The notes under the pieces were generated by a model. It ran no database searches. It was not told the DNA's origin and saw only the letters and a list, made by a program, of their open reading frames with translations. A program made the translations under genes and the position numbers. Below, in pieces: positions 21,226 to 32,349 of a stretch of 64,000 bases of DNA (its first letter is position 1; every line of letters begins with the position of its first letter). This stretch comes from Ectobius pallidus (lineage: Eukaryota; Arthropoda; Insecta; Blattodea; Ectobiidae), in NCBI GenBank assembly GCA_964059195.1, contig CAXKWD010000001.1, positions 221,472,484-221,536,483 of the forward strand, written 5' to 3'.

Positions 21226-21808
21226 AGACATATAATATACTCTGGACATCCCTTGATCGGTTAAGTATAAAAGTTTGGACACCCTTGGAGCAGGTACTGG
21301 AGAGGACGACAGATCATTAAAATGGAATCACCAAGTCATCCCGTGCTTTCAGATGGACCGGCCAGATAACTTTATATCGCCATCCAATACGAAGTCTCTA
21401 ATTCGACATGTTTATGAGTCGCTTTTCTTCTCCAAGGCTAATGGTTTAATTATATGCCGAGAAAAACTTCCCATTATATGTAAAGTTTACCTGTCTTTCT
21501 CGTTACAATGTTGCGATCCCGCACTAAAAACAAAAGCATAACGAGTTCTAGGTTGGCATGGAAACTGCAATGTACAGGACATGTTTCCATCTTTAAAAAT
21601 CTGATTTCTTACACTCAGTTTCTTTATCCTAGAGCATAAACAATAGCCTACATTTTTTGTTTGACCACACTACAATACACGTGACGTAACAGTATGATAA
21701 TGACATCCATTAAAGTGTAGAATTCCATTATAACACCGGTGTGATATCGATTAATATCGAACACGGAACAATGTTGAAGGCTTTTACTTAGAAACTATGA
21801 ACTCCAAT
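21226..21808. other. No recognised feature
   Basis: The 88-codon plus-strand frame at 21275-21541 has no known motif and unremarkable composition. Confidence 0.4.
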
Positions 21809-23090
21809 TAGGGCAAGACCGGGTGACGCGCCGCACCGGGATAGATGCCGCACCCCCTCCAACTCGAACATTTGACGCTAGGTACCGCTAATTGTCGTGA
21901 TACCATCTCCAGTTCCCTCCCTAGAGTAACTGGATCACGTGTCTTCATTGTTAGTGGTGTTTATGTCATTGTTATAGCGGTATTTATCAGGTACAGCCAT
22001 CGTATTATATCTCTGCCGGTCTGTCAAGTGACTATTTCCTGGTAGGAGAAGAGATTCTACTAGTGTGCACAAAAACATGTCTTAAATTTACAACGGGCAA
22101 CAGATTTGAGCTCGGACAAGCAATGACTAGAAAGGGAACTGGATGTCTTTTGTATTGGAATACACGGACTACCTGCTCCTTGTAACAAAATTCCAACGGT
22201 CGGCGAGATGCACAGATATAAAACGACAGCTGTAAGTGCACTAGTTTCGCTGCGAAACCTTTTTGGACGCATTACTTTATTCTTCCCTAATCTGTATTTG
22301 CTCCATTTTTTCTACATTTACTACTTTTAATAGACTATTTAGAGGTTGTAAAGATATTGTGAGTGAAGTTCGCCATAACAACAATAACAATAAGCTCTAC
22401 AGATGAGTGCGGCGCGTGTCCCTGAATTTTGGGTCACATGCCGCACAGCTTTCAAGGGTGACACGCCGCACAATGTCTTGCAGTATAATTACCCCCCAAA
22501 ATTATTTTTTCTGCTCTTTTCAGCAATAAGCATGCCAACAAGGTATAGGGAAAGGGAGGGAGCTAAACATCGTGGCCTATGGAGTGACAGCGACCTACAA
22601 TAAGGTGTTCGGCGAATTAAGGCAGGGGAAATTTCCATTCGGGAAGCCGAACGTTGCTATAATATGCCAGAGAGACTATTCGTAGGCGCACGGACACAGG
22701 AAATTGGGAAAACCCTCACTTGGGCCTGAAGGAATATTTGGTACAGAAAATGAAACAAGGCTAGTCGCCAATATTCAGAGATTGTGTGGATAGGTTCTCT
22801 TTTGTTCTGTACGTGCCTTTGAAGTAAATTTAAACTAATATTATGAATGCGGCATGTCTCCCATGCGTGCGGCATAGCACCCTGCAACGCGGCATCTCTC
22901 CCGCTTTGCCTTTCAATTTAATAATTGTATTTACACATTTATTTATTATTTTATAAATATTTTCGTTTCTTAAATAAAGGGAGGGAAGATCATAGCTTGG
23001 AATCTCAAAAAGAGTTTTCAAAATATTCAATCCTGTTTTGAGGTAGACGAATTTCAAGAAAAGTGCGGCGCGTCACCCTATCTTGCCCTA
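21809..23090 (+). mobile_element. pogo-like DNA transposon, internally deleted
   Basis: Inverted ends of 28 bp, 26 identical (21809-21836, beginning TAGGGCAAGACCGGGTGACG; 23063-23090). If the outer TA is the target duplication, it fits Tc1/mariner/pogo. GCCGCAC or its complement recurs about nine times, mostly near the ends and in the middle. The only coding part is the N-terminal helix-turn-helix at 22532-22726; the DDE catalytic domain is missing, so it could move only with help from another copy. Confidence 0.8.
22532..22726 (+). pseudogene. Psq-type helix-turn-helix, N-terminus of a pogo-like transposase
   Basis: A short frame starting at 22532 reads MPTRYREREGAKHRGLWSDS, then DLQ, a stop at 22601, then in the same frame GVRRIKAGEISIREAERCYN and MPERLF. 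The pattern (charged start, W-S-x-x-D-L, then R-x-G-x-x-S-I-R-E-A) is that of the Psq/CENP-B type DNA-binding domain of pogo-family transposases. In those proteins it binds the inverted ends. A 3' splice-like CTCTTTTCAG lies just before the ATG. One stop codon and the absence of any catalytic domain downstream make it non-functional. Confidence 0.65.
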
Positions 23091-23235
23091 CTGCAATAAA
23101 CTGGTACTCACCAAGGCCCACTCAGTCCAGAGTCCAGCCACGGTCTCCTGTGAAAACAAAGCCAACGTTGTAACTTATAAATGGTTGCTATGGCAATTCA
23201 ATAACAAGCTTTATGCCTATACTCACTCAATGCAA

Positions 23236-23612
23236 TAGACAATTCCTAAGCAAGCTAAAGGAATAAATATCCTGAAGGTTCATTGCCGCTCTTACCTGAG
23301 TCCGCCATTCAACCCTATTCTGTGCTAACTCCATCCAATCATCCCTCGCAAATCCTACTTCATTCAAATCTATCCTAATATGGTCCTCCCACCTTCGTGT
23401 AGGTCTTCCACGTGGTCTTTTCCCTCCGAATCTTCCTGTCAATAGTTTTGATATATGTCTTTCCTCCCCCTTGCGCGCAACATCTCCAGCCCATTTCATC
23501 CGTGATTTAATTACCCTTATTGTATTCTGTGAAGAGTACAGGTCAAGAAGCTCGTCGTTATGCAGTTTTCTCCAGTCCCCATTTTCATCTCTTTTAGGCC
23601 CAAACCTTTAGA
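23236..23612 (-). pseudogene. LINE ORF2 C-terminal fragment (endonuclease/RT family)
   Basis: The minus strand gives one frame from FGPKRDENGDWRKLHNDELL through VIKSRMKWAGDVARKGEERH, GGKRPRGRPTRRWEDHI, and DDWMELAQNRVEWRTQVRAA to AMNLQDIYS. The K/R-P-R-G-R-P-x-x-R-W and L-A-Q-x-R-x-x-W-R motifs are the usual tail of retrotransposon reverse transcriptases that carry an APE-type endonuclease. It is the region that would follow the fragment at 50340-50430. About 120 codons are intact, but the endonuclease and RT domains are absent (5' truncation). The 90-codon frame at 23227-23499 is the part that starts with Met. Confidence 0.85.
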
Positions 23613-23865
23613 GTAGCAAATCAAACTGCGTAATAAACAATAAAATAAATTCTGTTAGTGTTAATTTTAATAACCAAGTTCTGTTCACTTCGTTGAAAAA
23701 AGTGAGACCAGCAGATTTAACCCCTGCGGAATGTGATTAGACTACCCCACACTACAGTCCGAACACTGTCGATGTGTTCTGCGTATCCTCAAAGAACAGG
23801 AATTAGCAATAAACAAAATAACATTTTAAAAACCCAAAACGATAAACCAACACTTTTGTCATCCC
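23613..23865. other. No recognised feature
   Basis: AT-rich spacer between the LINE fragment and the O element. Confidence 0.4.
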
Positions 23866-23869
23866 TTAA

Positions 23870-24557
23870 GGGGGACATACAGCTTTAGATGAAATTTATT
23901 GGTGAGAAATATGTGAATTTTATTATTGTTTTTTTTCTCAGCAATGAATTGCTCTACAGTCTTGCAATCTGACATACTCTTTACTGACTATTTCTATAAT
24001 TGCATACTATTTTCAAAATTAATCAAACTACTACAGTTACGGGTAATTGTCGTTTCAAAATGGCTGCCACGTTTCATGCACTGAACAGCCGTTTCCTTGA
24101 TAAATTCCACAAATGTAGATATTTCTGAGTGATTATGTGTCTTCAGTGTAAGTATTTTTAAAAATATATATATAATTTAACGAAAAAGAAAATTTCAAAT
24201 AAAATGATTTTAAAAAGTACGGTACTTAGGCCTATACTGAAGATATTTCAAAGATCCTAGATTATGTTGTTTACATGGTATTAACAAACACACATAAAAA
24301 TAGTCACTCAGAAATATCTATATTTGTGGAAGTTATCAGGGAAATGACATTTCAGTGCATGAAACGTGGCAGCCATTTTGAAACGACAACTACCCGTAAG
24401 TGTAACAGTTAAAATAGTATGCAATTATAGGGGTAGTCAATAAAGAATACTGTATATCAGATTGCTTGACTGTAGAGCAATTCATCGCTGAGGAAAAAAA
24501 AAATGAAATTCACATATTTCTCACCAATGAATTTCATCGAAAGCTTTATGTCCCCCC
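23870..24557. mobile_element. Family O foldback element, copy 2, TTAA on both sides
   Basis: TTAA at 23866-23869 and 24558-24561 encloses GGGGGACATACAGC... and ...GCTTTATGTCCCCCC. The arms (about 23870-24130 and 24300-24557) are inverted copies of roughly 260 bp, with a centre of about 170 bp. Arms include GGCTGCCACGTTTCATGCAC and its complement. No coding capacity. TTAA duplication points to the piggyBac target preference. Confidence 0.85.
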
Positions 24558-24885
24558 TTAAAGGACCTTGAATCGTCTCAAGTCCTTTCCGCCAATTATT
24601 TAAATTAGATCAGGACACAAAGCAATTGTACATTGCACAAAATGTAAATTCTGAGCCGGGCACTGGAATCTCCTCGAATGTCAGAGCCAGGGAACAAGTT
24701 TTGCTCTGCTATATATATTGTCTATCAGAACGCGGACAGAACAATCGGGCGGTGGCCTTATAAAGGCATCTGAATGCAAAGTGGTTGTAACAGAGGGACC
24801 GCCCGGCCGCCCCCGGGGCACATGTCCCATGTGAATGGAACTATAGGTACTGTTACTGTGACCGCAAGTGGCCCGTGAACAGTGG

Positions 24886-25085
24886 CGTAGACAGAAAATA
24901 ATTTCGGGGAGGGTCGAAAGTGCTGGGGGTTTGGGGGCGCACCCCCGGATAATTTTGAAAAAATTGAACTAATGAAAATCACACTTTCAGCTATTTTAGT
25001 GGTGAAAAACTAGTTAGCAAAATTATTTACTCTACTGTAAGACATGCCAACTCAAACAAGAAATTGCTACCTAAGTTATAACACT
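24886..25085 (-). mobile_element. hAT-type terminal fragment
   Basis: CAGTGGCGTAGACAG at 24886 looks like a hAT terminus, followed by GGGGGTTTGGGGGCGCACCC as in other elements of this style. No opposite end is visible. The 74-codon minus-strand frame is incidental. Confidence 0.45.
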
Positions 25086-25090
25086 TATTA

Positions 25091-25304
25091 CCAGGGTTCG
25101 GATGTTTATGACCTAAAAAAGTGGAAAATATGACCTTAAAAAGATTAAATATGACAAGAAGGTACCAAATATGACCTAATAAAATAACGCATTTTCAAAA
25201 AATGAATGCTCTAATTTAAAACGTTTTTTGACGCTAAATTATTACATCACATTAATTCAATCAGATAATCACTTTTTAACAATTTTACAGGTGATTTACA
25301 GTTT
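25091..25304 (+). mobile_element. Family G-like hAT fragment
   Basis: CAGGGTTCGGATGTTTATGACC followed by AAATATGACCTTAAAAA-type repeats, as in 6979 and 57790. Cut off on the right by D copy 2. Confidence 0.6.
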
Positions 25305-25651
25305 TGCTTATTTCCCTCTATACTTCATAGGAGCCTAGATATAAAGTTTTCAAAATTTCAACCCCCTCCCCCGACCACCCCCTTGGGCCAATTTTGCTCA
25401 TTAACGAACTTGTCCGAAGTATTGGGCCTAGAAATAACATAATAAAATTTGGTTCAAATATCTTCAAAATTACGGCCGCTAGCGTGTAAAGAGATATATA
25501 TACATCTATATATATATTTTTTTTTTTTTGAACGGGCGGTGGCTTCGTACTTAGGAAGGCATGAAACGTAAATATATGAAATAATTTTTTCGAAAATCAT
25601 GACATGGTATCGATTGGAATAGGTATATTTTTCTTCGAAATCTACCTAAAA
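25305..25651 (+). mobile_element. Family D element, copy 2 (5'-truncated)
   Basis: Carries the right part of D: TTTCCCTCTATACTTCATAGG through CCCCCTCCCCCGACCACCCC to the end CTTCGAAATCTACCTAAAAA. The left half is missing. Confidence 0.8.
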
Positions 25652-25688
25652 AGTGCGGTGGAAGAGGGCACCCTTGTCTAACCATATA

Positions 25689-26577
25689 TTTTTTATTTTA
25701 TTGAATATACAATTACTTAAACCCTATTCCACCCGGAGGTATATTAGGGTTATAGTTACAAGACAATATATTTGCAATATTACTACTTCTTATCCATAGG
25801 CTGGATGCAGGCCTTACTACTCTAAGAAAACAAGATAACTAATATATTATATTATAAAAGAAAACTATAACATCTTAAAAATAGAACACAAAAACTTTTG
25901 GAATTCTCTATAACAGCATTTTTTCCTCAAAATATCAAAGAGTGGTTTATCTAATTTCTTTTTACAATAATCTAAGTGTGTGTCCAATATTCTTCTTTTA
26001 TGCTCTAGGACTGGGCAATGAAAAATTAAATGTTCAACAGTTTGTTGTTCAGTACATATACATTGATAACCGTTCTGTCGTTGGATCATGAAACGTTGAA
26101 AGTAAAAACCAAATTTGCCATGCCCAGACAGAAACTGAGTGAATATGAAGTCCGGTTTTACACTCGTACAGCGTAGGCGACACTCAACTGTTGGAAAGAA
26201 GATTTCTCTCGTAGTGGTCCCTTTGGAGCTGGACACCCAATGCTCATTCCAAGCAGTCCTAATATAATCTCTAAGTTTATTCTTAGCATAAGATAGGGGA
26301 CACAATTTGTAGCTAAAATTTAAATTCGAGGTCGCAGCATTTTTTGCCAATTCATCAGCTCTTTCGTTCCCTAATGTGCCCATATGGCCTCGTACCCAGG
26401 ATAAACAAACGTGTTTCTCGTATGATATTATCTTAGTTCTAATTTCTGCTGCCAAGGCATTTAAATTGAACTTGTTGTTTATAGCAGTAAGTGCAGTTTG
26501 TGAGTCACTGAAAATGCAACAGTCAGAATTTTGAGATTTAGACCATAAGACAGCCTCCTTTATAGCAAAGAGCTCTG
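25689..26577 (-). pseudogene. 5'-truncated LINE with RNase H domain (R1/I-type)
   Basis: A 14-bp direct repeat, TGTCTAACCATATA (25675-25688, 26578-26591), flanks the insert. On the minus strand an open frame runs from 26577 to 25865: TELFAIKEAVLWSK, CCIFSDSQTALTAINN, LSWVRGHMGTLGNERADELA, then FLSGHGKFGFYFQRF and CICTEQQTVEHLIFHCPV. The Glu, two Asp and His of the RNase H active site are all present, and the Cys/His cluster typical of R1- and I-clade ORF2 C-termini follows. The frame has no stop, so the fragment is young, but endonuclease and RT are missing. The 3' UTR is A/T-rich and ends at 25689. Confidence 0.92.
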
Positions 26578-26596
26578 TGTCTAACCATATAAAATC

Positions 26597-26672
26597 GTTC
26601 GGCTACGGGATTTGAAACTGGGGCTCCCGAATGCGAGTCCAAGACGTTACCATCTCGTATCACAAACAAGTT
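26597..26672 (-). repeat. SINE family B head fragment
   Basis: The minus strand reads GATGGTAACGTCTTGGACTC then GTTTCAAATCCCGTAGCCG: A-box and B-box region of a B SINE without its body. Confidence 0.65.
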
Positions 26673-26980
26673 TCAGTGCTCATTTGCAATGTTATTGGTA
26701 CCTTAACAGGCCCACCTGCCTCTCACCCTTGTCAAGTGGAAATTGGAGCTGTTGTTGGTCACGCTTGGGGCTGCTCTTATTTCATCCCGAGTTGTTTATT
26801 ATTATTATGAGGTTGGGAGACAATTATAACCCGGTGTTCGCACCTGCTCCATCTCTCACACCTGTCCGCGTATTTTACATGATATACTTGATCCAAGATG
26901 TGTACGGAGCAAAAGTAAACAACAGACTTGCGCCTTGACTAACTTGTCCTGTCGTTTCATTGGTTAATGGCACCAGCGCA

Positions 26981-27185
26981 TAATAATAATAATAATAATA
27001 ATAATAAAGTTTAATGTCGTAAACATCATGAATGATGTATGGACAGAGTCAATAACATTAAAAATTACATACACATATTTGCAGATGCATCTAAAAATTC
27101 ATTTGTATTATAAAATGGATTTCTTGCTAACCATTGGTGCAAACGTCTTTTAAATCTTAAAATAGGCACGATAGTGCATCTAATT
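26981..27185 (-). pseudogene. LINE 3' end with (ATT)n tail
   Basis: The minus strand encodes FKRRLHQWLARNPFYNTNEF, related to the C-terminus of the LINE at 14105-14535, followed by a short 3' UTR (TTTAATGTTATTGACTC) and an (ATT)n tail at 26981-27006. A microsatellite tail of this sort is usual for CR1-like LINEs. Confidence 0.65.
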
Positions 27186-27189
27186 ATTT

Positions 27190-27628
27190 AGTCAGATGTT
27201 TACTTCCATTCCGCACACATCGTACAATTATTTACGTCTTATGTAATTGTGAAAACATAAGTTCTGTTAAGTGAATTGCTTGCTTTCCTATTTATATCAT
27301 AGGCTTGCATGTTTTACAACATATAACTAGCAAACAAGATTTCATTTGTTTTTATCGTTGCCTTGGCAAATTTGTTGATTCTGAAGAAAAATAAGTGGCA
27401 TAAGTTACTAAATACAAAACGTATTTTATAACATAATTAATTAATTCGTTGTACTTTTCATTTACATAATGTGTGATGAAGTACGCCACATATTGTAAGT
27501 AAAAGTAAAAGGCATATCCTGTAATAATTTGTATTACAGAAGAAAATTGTGAGCCAGGGCCCTCAGAACTTACGTCACCAATAAAGAAACGTGCGATGAA
27601 AAGGTGAGAAGATACAGATTCTAAATAT

Positions 27629-27630
<2 letters not shown>
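27190..27630. other. No recognised feature
   Basis: AT-rich; no motif seen. Confidence 0.4.
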
Positions 27631-27631
<1 letters not shown>

Positions 27632-27662
<31 letters not shown>

Positions 27663-27870
27663 GTTTATTTAACCTGGAGAAGTTAAGACCGTAAGGTCTT
27701 TTCTTCCACTTCACCAGGGACTAATAGTAACTTACATTAATTATTACAATATAACATAATAAGTAACACAAAATACATTAAAAGAACACAACATAACACA
27801 TGAAATGATTTAAGATACATTAAAATGACACACTGAATAATATGAAAGAATTTTAAGAATTTTATATACA
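27632..27870 (-). repeat. Retroelement 3' end with (AAT)n tail
   Basis: (AAT)n at 27632-27661 followed by GAAGTTAAGACCGTAAGGTC and CTTCCACTTCACCAGG, a segment I recognise as a common insect LINE 3' UTR. No coding part. The family assignment is from memory of the style of sequence and is uncertain. Confidence 0.5.
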
Positions 27871-28199
27871 AAACATTGGGAATCGAACTTGGGACCATTG
27901 GCGCTTAATATTAAAAATAAAGTTAAATTGAGTTTACCGTATGTAATCGACTAAACAGTCCCAAAAACGAACTCTTGTGAACTGTGCTTTGTACTTTCAT
28001 ATTAGGTTGTATACTTTTGCTCCTTACACATCTTGGATCAAGTATAATATGCTAACCTCATCTCTTTAGTTCAACACCGCAGCAACAAAGATTTTTCATG
28101 TTTTCCTGCTCCGATTTCCTTCTAACTTCACTTCCTCAAACGAGACAAAGAAAGTTCCAGAATATGAAAACGTCTTGAATGCCCGATTTAAAGGAAGGA

Positions 28200-28548
28200 G
28201 CACCGAGCGAGGTGGCCGAGATGGTAACGTTTTGAACTCGCATTCGGTAGGTCCCAGGTTCAAATCCCGAGGCCGGCCAGTTTGACATGGGTTTTTTCAT
28301 GGTTTCCCCAGTCGTAAAGGCAAATGCCGAATTTAATATTTACACACCATGAATCATCCTCACCATTTCATCCTATATCATATCCATTTAAATTAATATC
28401 AGTCGAAATTTACTCCATAAAAATACACCAATAATAGAAACAATTGACAAGCAATAGTTCCATGGCCTACTCTACTGTACAAATACAGATCCCGAACTCC
28501 TGATATGGCCTCGAAGCTAAAAGGAGTATAAACATAGCTGAAATAAAA
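28200..28548 (+). repeat. SINE family B, copy 6 (near full length)
   Basis: GCACCGAGCGAGGTGGCCGA, GATGGTAACGTTTTGAACTC and GGTTCAAATCCC form an A box/B box head resembling a leucine- or serine-type tRNA. The full B body follows to GGCCTCGAAGCTAAAAGGAG and an A-rich end. Good internal Pol III promoter. Confidence 0.85.
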
Positions 28549-28599
28549 TATAAAAAATGGAACTTGAATGGAGTAGACCAGAATCAAAATTTTATTTCC

Positions 28600-28948
28600 T
28601 CTTCCCATATCATTGGTATTATATGTAGAGGAAGTGTTGGGTTCGACCCAGAAATTCGAAGTTGAGTTTTTAACGTAAATGTTTTAAGGTTACCTGAATA
28701 AAAAAATACTATATGTCTGTGTGTGTGTGTGTCTCTGTGAAAAGCCTAGCTCGAGAACGAAAAATCGTATGAACAAATTTTGTCTGATATCTTCTGGGAA
28801 TGTGACATGAAGATTAGTGTCGGCTCTTTAGTTTTAATGCCACTTTACGTTAAGAAAATTTAGATTTTCTCGAAAACGACTCTCAACGGTACATGAGGTG
28901 CTTGCATATGAAACGCCATAAGGTTTTATATGAAACTTTTTTTTTTTC
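28600..28948 (+). mobile_element. Family L element, left part
   Basis: GTAGAGGAAGTGTTGGGTTC, GAAGTTGAGTTTTTAACG and CTCGAGAACGAAAAATCGTATG match the left half of the full L copy at 59149. It stops at the start of the M-associated hairpin. Confidence 0.65.
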
Positions 28949-28956
28949 ATAGGTAA

Positions 28957-29589
28957 TCCCATGAGAGTTGACGAGTTTATCGATAGATTCGCGACTGCGC
29001 AGCAGGAGCGAATTTATCTGATGCAACTCGTCAACTCGAGTTGGACTTATTAAGACTATTCAATGAATAAAAATCCACCAGATTATACAAATAATAATAA
29101 CTTTCGTGCTTTGTTCTACAAAAACAAAACTAACAGCTGCGAGATCACGGCATACTATGAATCAACCGTCCATGAATCGATTCGAGCTGTTTTGGTGTAA
29201 TCAGTGCTACCACCAGAGCATATAAGACATAGTTAACTTCATTCAATTAAGCTAAAAGCAGAACAGAATAAACGCACACGAACTGGCTTGCACAGAATCG
29301 AAATTGTGTTCTTAATCAATGTACATTTCTATTATTTCAATTTCCAAACAAATTATGTTGTATGAAATAATCTGTTTTCGTGCCGCTTAGTGGCACCATC
29401 TGACTATTAATCACTGCACACTGATACTTGCGTCTCCAGTTACGACCAGACCATTTTACCCGATAAAATGCCATCCTCGCGATTCCTACAAGAATATTGT
29501 AAGATAAACGGCCGTGATTGGTCTATATCCGAGGAATTGCTAAACGTTATTGGTCAATATCAGACACGCGGCGTATGAGTTGAATAGTC
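28957..29589 (+). mobile_element. Family M element, copy 1, with terminal hairpin
   Basis: 29054-29589 has inverted ends GACTATTCAA/TTGAATAGTC. To its left lies an inverted repeat, GAGTTGACGAGTTTATCGAT with GCAACTCGTCAACTC, enclosing GACTGCGCAGCAGGAGCG. The same order occurs at 44699 and 45739. 633 bp in all, no coding motif; superfamily unknown. Confidence 0.7.
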
Positions 29590-29689
29590 GCTAAAATTCA
29601 ACCACTGTTTGTATAAACTCAATCTTGCTTTGCCCCAAGTACAGTTTTTAACATAATTACATGTTTCGAACGCCTTTGAATTAAAAAAA

Positions 29690-30112
29690 TACTATTTTCA
29701 GAAATTTTTCCAGTGCATCTGCGAACATCCTAACTCCAGAACGAAAAGTCATACGAAAACGAGAATATGACACGTGAATTGAAGGCAGCTATCTTTTATT
29801 TCTAATGCCACTTTATATTAAGGAAAGTTCGTTTTTTGCGACTTTCTCGAAAACAGCTCAAACGATTTGTTTATATTTTTACATGAGGTGACTGTACTAA
29901 AAACTATAACTTTTATTTGAAACAAATTTTAGGAAAAATTATCTGAAGGGTAGTTATAAGCCACTCACTTGCCTGTGTGAACAATAAAGCTTTGCATCAG
30001 GTTGAAACAACTGAATACACACTCTTTGCAATATGGCCTCTTATTCTATATCAGAATGAGAAGTGAGAAAGGTGCAATGCCCATGTTTAGGGTAAGGAAA
30101 GTTATGTGAGTA
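29690..30112 (+). mobile_element. Family L element, right part
   Basis: GAACGAAAAGTCATACGAAAAC, TGCCACTTTATATTAAGGAAAG and ATAAAGCTTTGCATCAGG to GGGTAAGGAAAGTTATGTGAG: the right half of L. Together with 28600-28948 it brackets M copy 1, but the two halves overlap, so they are two L copies. Confidence 0.65.
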
Positions 30113-30889
30113 TATCAATAAGATTTTATTTGGGTTGTATTTCCTTCGGGGATGCGATTGATATGTTAACACCAATTTTTACAACCAATTTACACTATAT
30201 TGAAATAGGACTATGCAATGTTAAAGTATCGAAGATAAAATTCGCAGTTGATAAAATAAGTTTCGAATTGGTTGGTAACGCGCAGGAAATCCTAGAAATA
30301 AATGGGCGTTGTTTGAATATCGCAATACGGTGCCTGGACTATTAACAACCCCTACATTGCACACATACCAGGAAATAACAAAGTACGTTCACCCCCTAGG
30401 GAGGAACGTAAATCAATAAACTCTTGTACACTATTCAAATGTACAGTCTCTCTTAAGTGTGCAGTGTCTGTCAGTATACAACGTTACCCGACTTCCCTGT
30501 TTAAGGGTTAAGGGGACAGTTACCAGGTTTATTTATCTCCTCGGGACAAAATTTGTCCCGGATTTACCTTAATCGCCCATGCCCCTATTTCGTAGAACTT
30601 GCTAATAATATTAGTTGATAATATTAGAACTCAATATTATTCATTAGTTACCAAAATCTTGTTTGATAGAGATATGAACACTACTCATAAAATCTTTTCA
30701 CTAATATTATTAGTTCATTAGTCAGCTGACTGATTTGGAGGTTATGTCTGGATTGTTGTTTGTGTTTTTGTCTTTTTGTCAATACTATTTTTAAAAGCAG
30801 GACGGCCTACATATATCTCCATAATAACTAGCTCTAAGAAATGAATAAATCTGCCAGGCACTTATTCAAGATAGCAGTAGGCTTATGCA
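30113..30889. other. Unassigned AT-rich sequence
   Basis: Contains the short palindrome CGGGACAAAATTTGTCCCG (30544-30562) and clustered TAATATTAG motifs (30600-30715) mirrored by the TTATCAGTAA tandem at 31360-31402. The two clusters may be the ends of one AT-rich element split by SINE J. Confidence 0.35.
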
Positions 30890-30903
30890 CTAAAATCGAA
30901 CCT

Positions 30904-31167
30904 TAAAAAAAGTAAAGTGTTCCCTATTACAGGCCATAGAAGCCCAGAGGGTTCTAGGAGTATGAGGCTCCCAGATTTTTAGACAATCGGCACGTGAAAG
31001 TGGTAAGGTTATCAGCCTTATGCACCGGCCGCCTTTACACCCAGGGCCATAGTGCCACCAGAAGGATTAGGCCAATTTGAAAAACTCCAATGACCTCATC
31101 GGGAATCGAACCCGCGACCTTCCGGTTTGTAGCGCAGCGCCTCAACCACTACGCTACGGCGTACCCC
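30904..31167 (-). repeat. SINE family J, copy 2, with 14-bp TSD
   Basis: CTAAAATCGAACCT (30890-30903) and CTAAAATCTAACCT (31168-31181) flank it, 13 of 14 identical. On the minus strand: GCCGTAGCGTAGTGGTTGAG (A box), GGGTTCGATTCCCGATG (B box), body, and tail of T/A at 30904-30912. Confidence 0.9.
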
Positions 31168-31359
31168 CTAAAATCTAACCTAAATTCTAAAAACTTGTTA
31201 TGTCAAAAATTCCTTTGACAGCGTATGTAAGCTTTTTTGTAAATTGATAATTAAATCAGAGTGATTCATTTTCCACAAATTTAAAATCACAAAATCTGAA
31301 TTACATGGGTTTGAGAATAAGTTATTGGTCCAAAATCACTTAAAGAAAAACACCTAATA

Positions 31360-31402
31360 TTATCAGTAAATTATCAGTAATTTATCAGTAAAATTTATCA
31401 GT
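31360..31402 (+). repeat. 11-bp tandem repeat
   Basis: About four units of TTATCAGTAAA with small variations. Confidence 0.8.
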
Positions 31403-31667
31403 CTATGAAACAGTTTACTAATATTCATTTTCTGTTAAATTTGTCTGTAAAGAAAAGCGTGACATAATAAATTTACAAACAATTGACTGCGTTGTACCCC
31501 CTGTAATCGATATCAAGACTGGAAAAAACGTCTTCTGAGACCGGGTTTGTACACTCTTTGTCCAGGTTTGATGTATTTCTGTTATTTGCACACTCACATA
31601 AAACTTTTTAAAAAGACGTTTACACATCACAATGTGTCGGTAAGACTTTTCAGTTATTTTATTTTAG

Positions 31668-32136
31668 GCCAGTAGTTCGGACAAGTTTGTTAGTGAGCAA
31701 AATTGTCCCAAAGGGGGGTCGGGGGTTGAAATTTTGAAAACTTAAAATCTCTGTCCCTATGAAGGAAACTTTGTTTGAATAAATTATAGTACTCCCTATG
31801 GAGTTCACAGTGACACCAACGATTCGGGGGTTTTGGGGGTACGAGTAGGGGTGGGGGATGAAAATTCGAAATTTTTGAAACTACATCTTGTGGGGTATCG
31901 TCGCAAAGCTCTTGATGAGTACTCTACAAATCAATAACTAGTTTCTCGATAGCTCTCATATAAGGCGAGATTTGAATGTTTGAAAAAGGACTCTTTCCTC
32001 TTTTTTTTGTAGTTATTATTGCGGGTTTGTCATGCCAAGGCTAAAGAAGAAGAGTGCTGCGCAGCGACAATAAATTAAACCAAAAGCACTTTGAAATCTA
32101 TCTCAGCCTGTAGGCCTGCCTAAAGGGATTTTTTTA
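31668..32136 (-). mobile_element. Family D element, copy 3 (truncated)
   Basis: From AGTTCGGACAAGTTTGTTAG through GGTGGGGGATGAAAATTCG to GCCTGCCTAAAGGGATTTTTT. The end carrying the terminal hairpin is missing. Confidence 0.8.
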
Positions 32137-32292
32137 AATTGGAGACATAAACTGCTGAATATTGTAGGCAGTACAATATAATTAATCCGTCCATTCCTGT
32201 AAAAAAATACTTTAGTAAAATAGTGTCATTGAAAAGAATATGTTAACCTTATGTTAATATAAATAATAATGTATTGTTTTCCTTTGTTCTAG
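32137..32292. other. Sequence upstream of ratchet site 2
   Basis: Unique-looking; ends in the pyrimidine-rich CCTTTGTTCTAG. Confidence 0.4.
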
Positions 32293-32349
32293 GTGAGTTG
32301 ACATTTCGACTAGGTCGTCTGCATACATTGACACTTGTGAACCGTAAGT
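32293..32349 (+). promoter_or_regulatory. Candidate recursive splice site (ratchet point) 2
   Basis: TTTTCCTTTGTTCTAG joined directly to GTGAGT at 32293, with a further GTAAGT at 32344, so a possible 51-nt RS-exon (32293-32343). TATGTTAATAT about 38 nt upstream could serve as branch point. Same strand and layout as 2754 and 50501. Confidence 0.45.
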
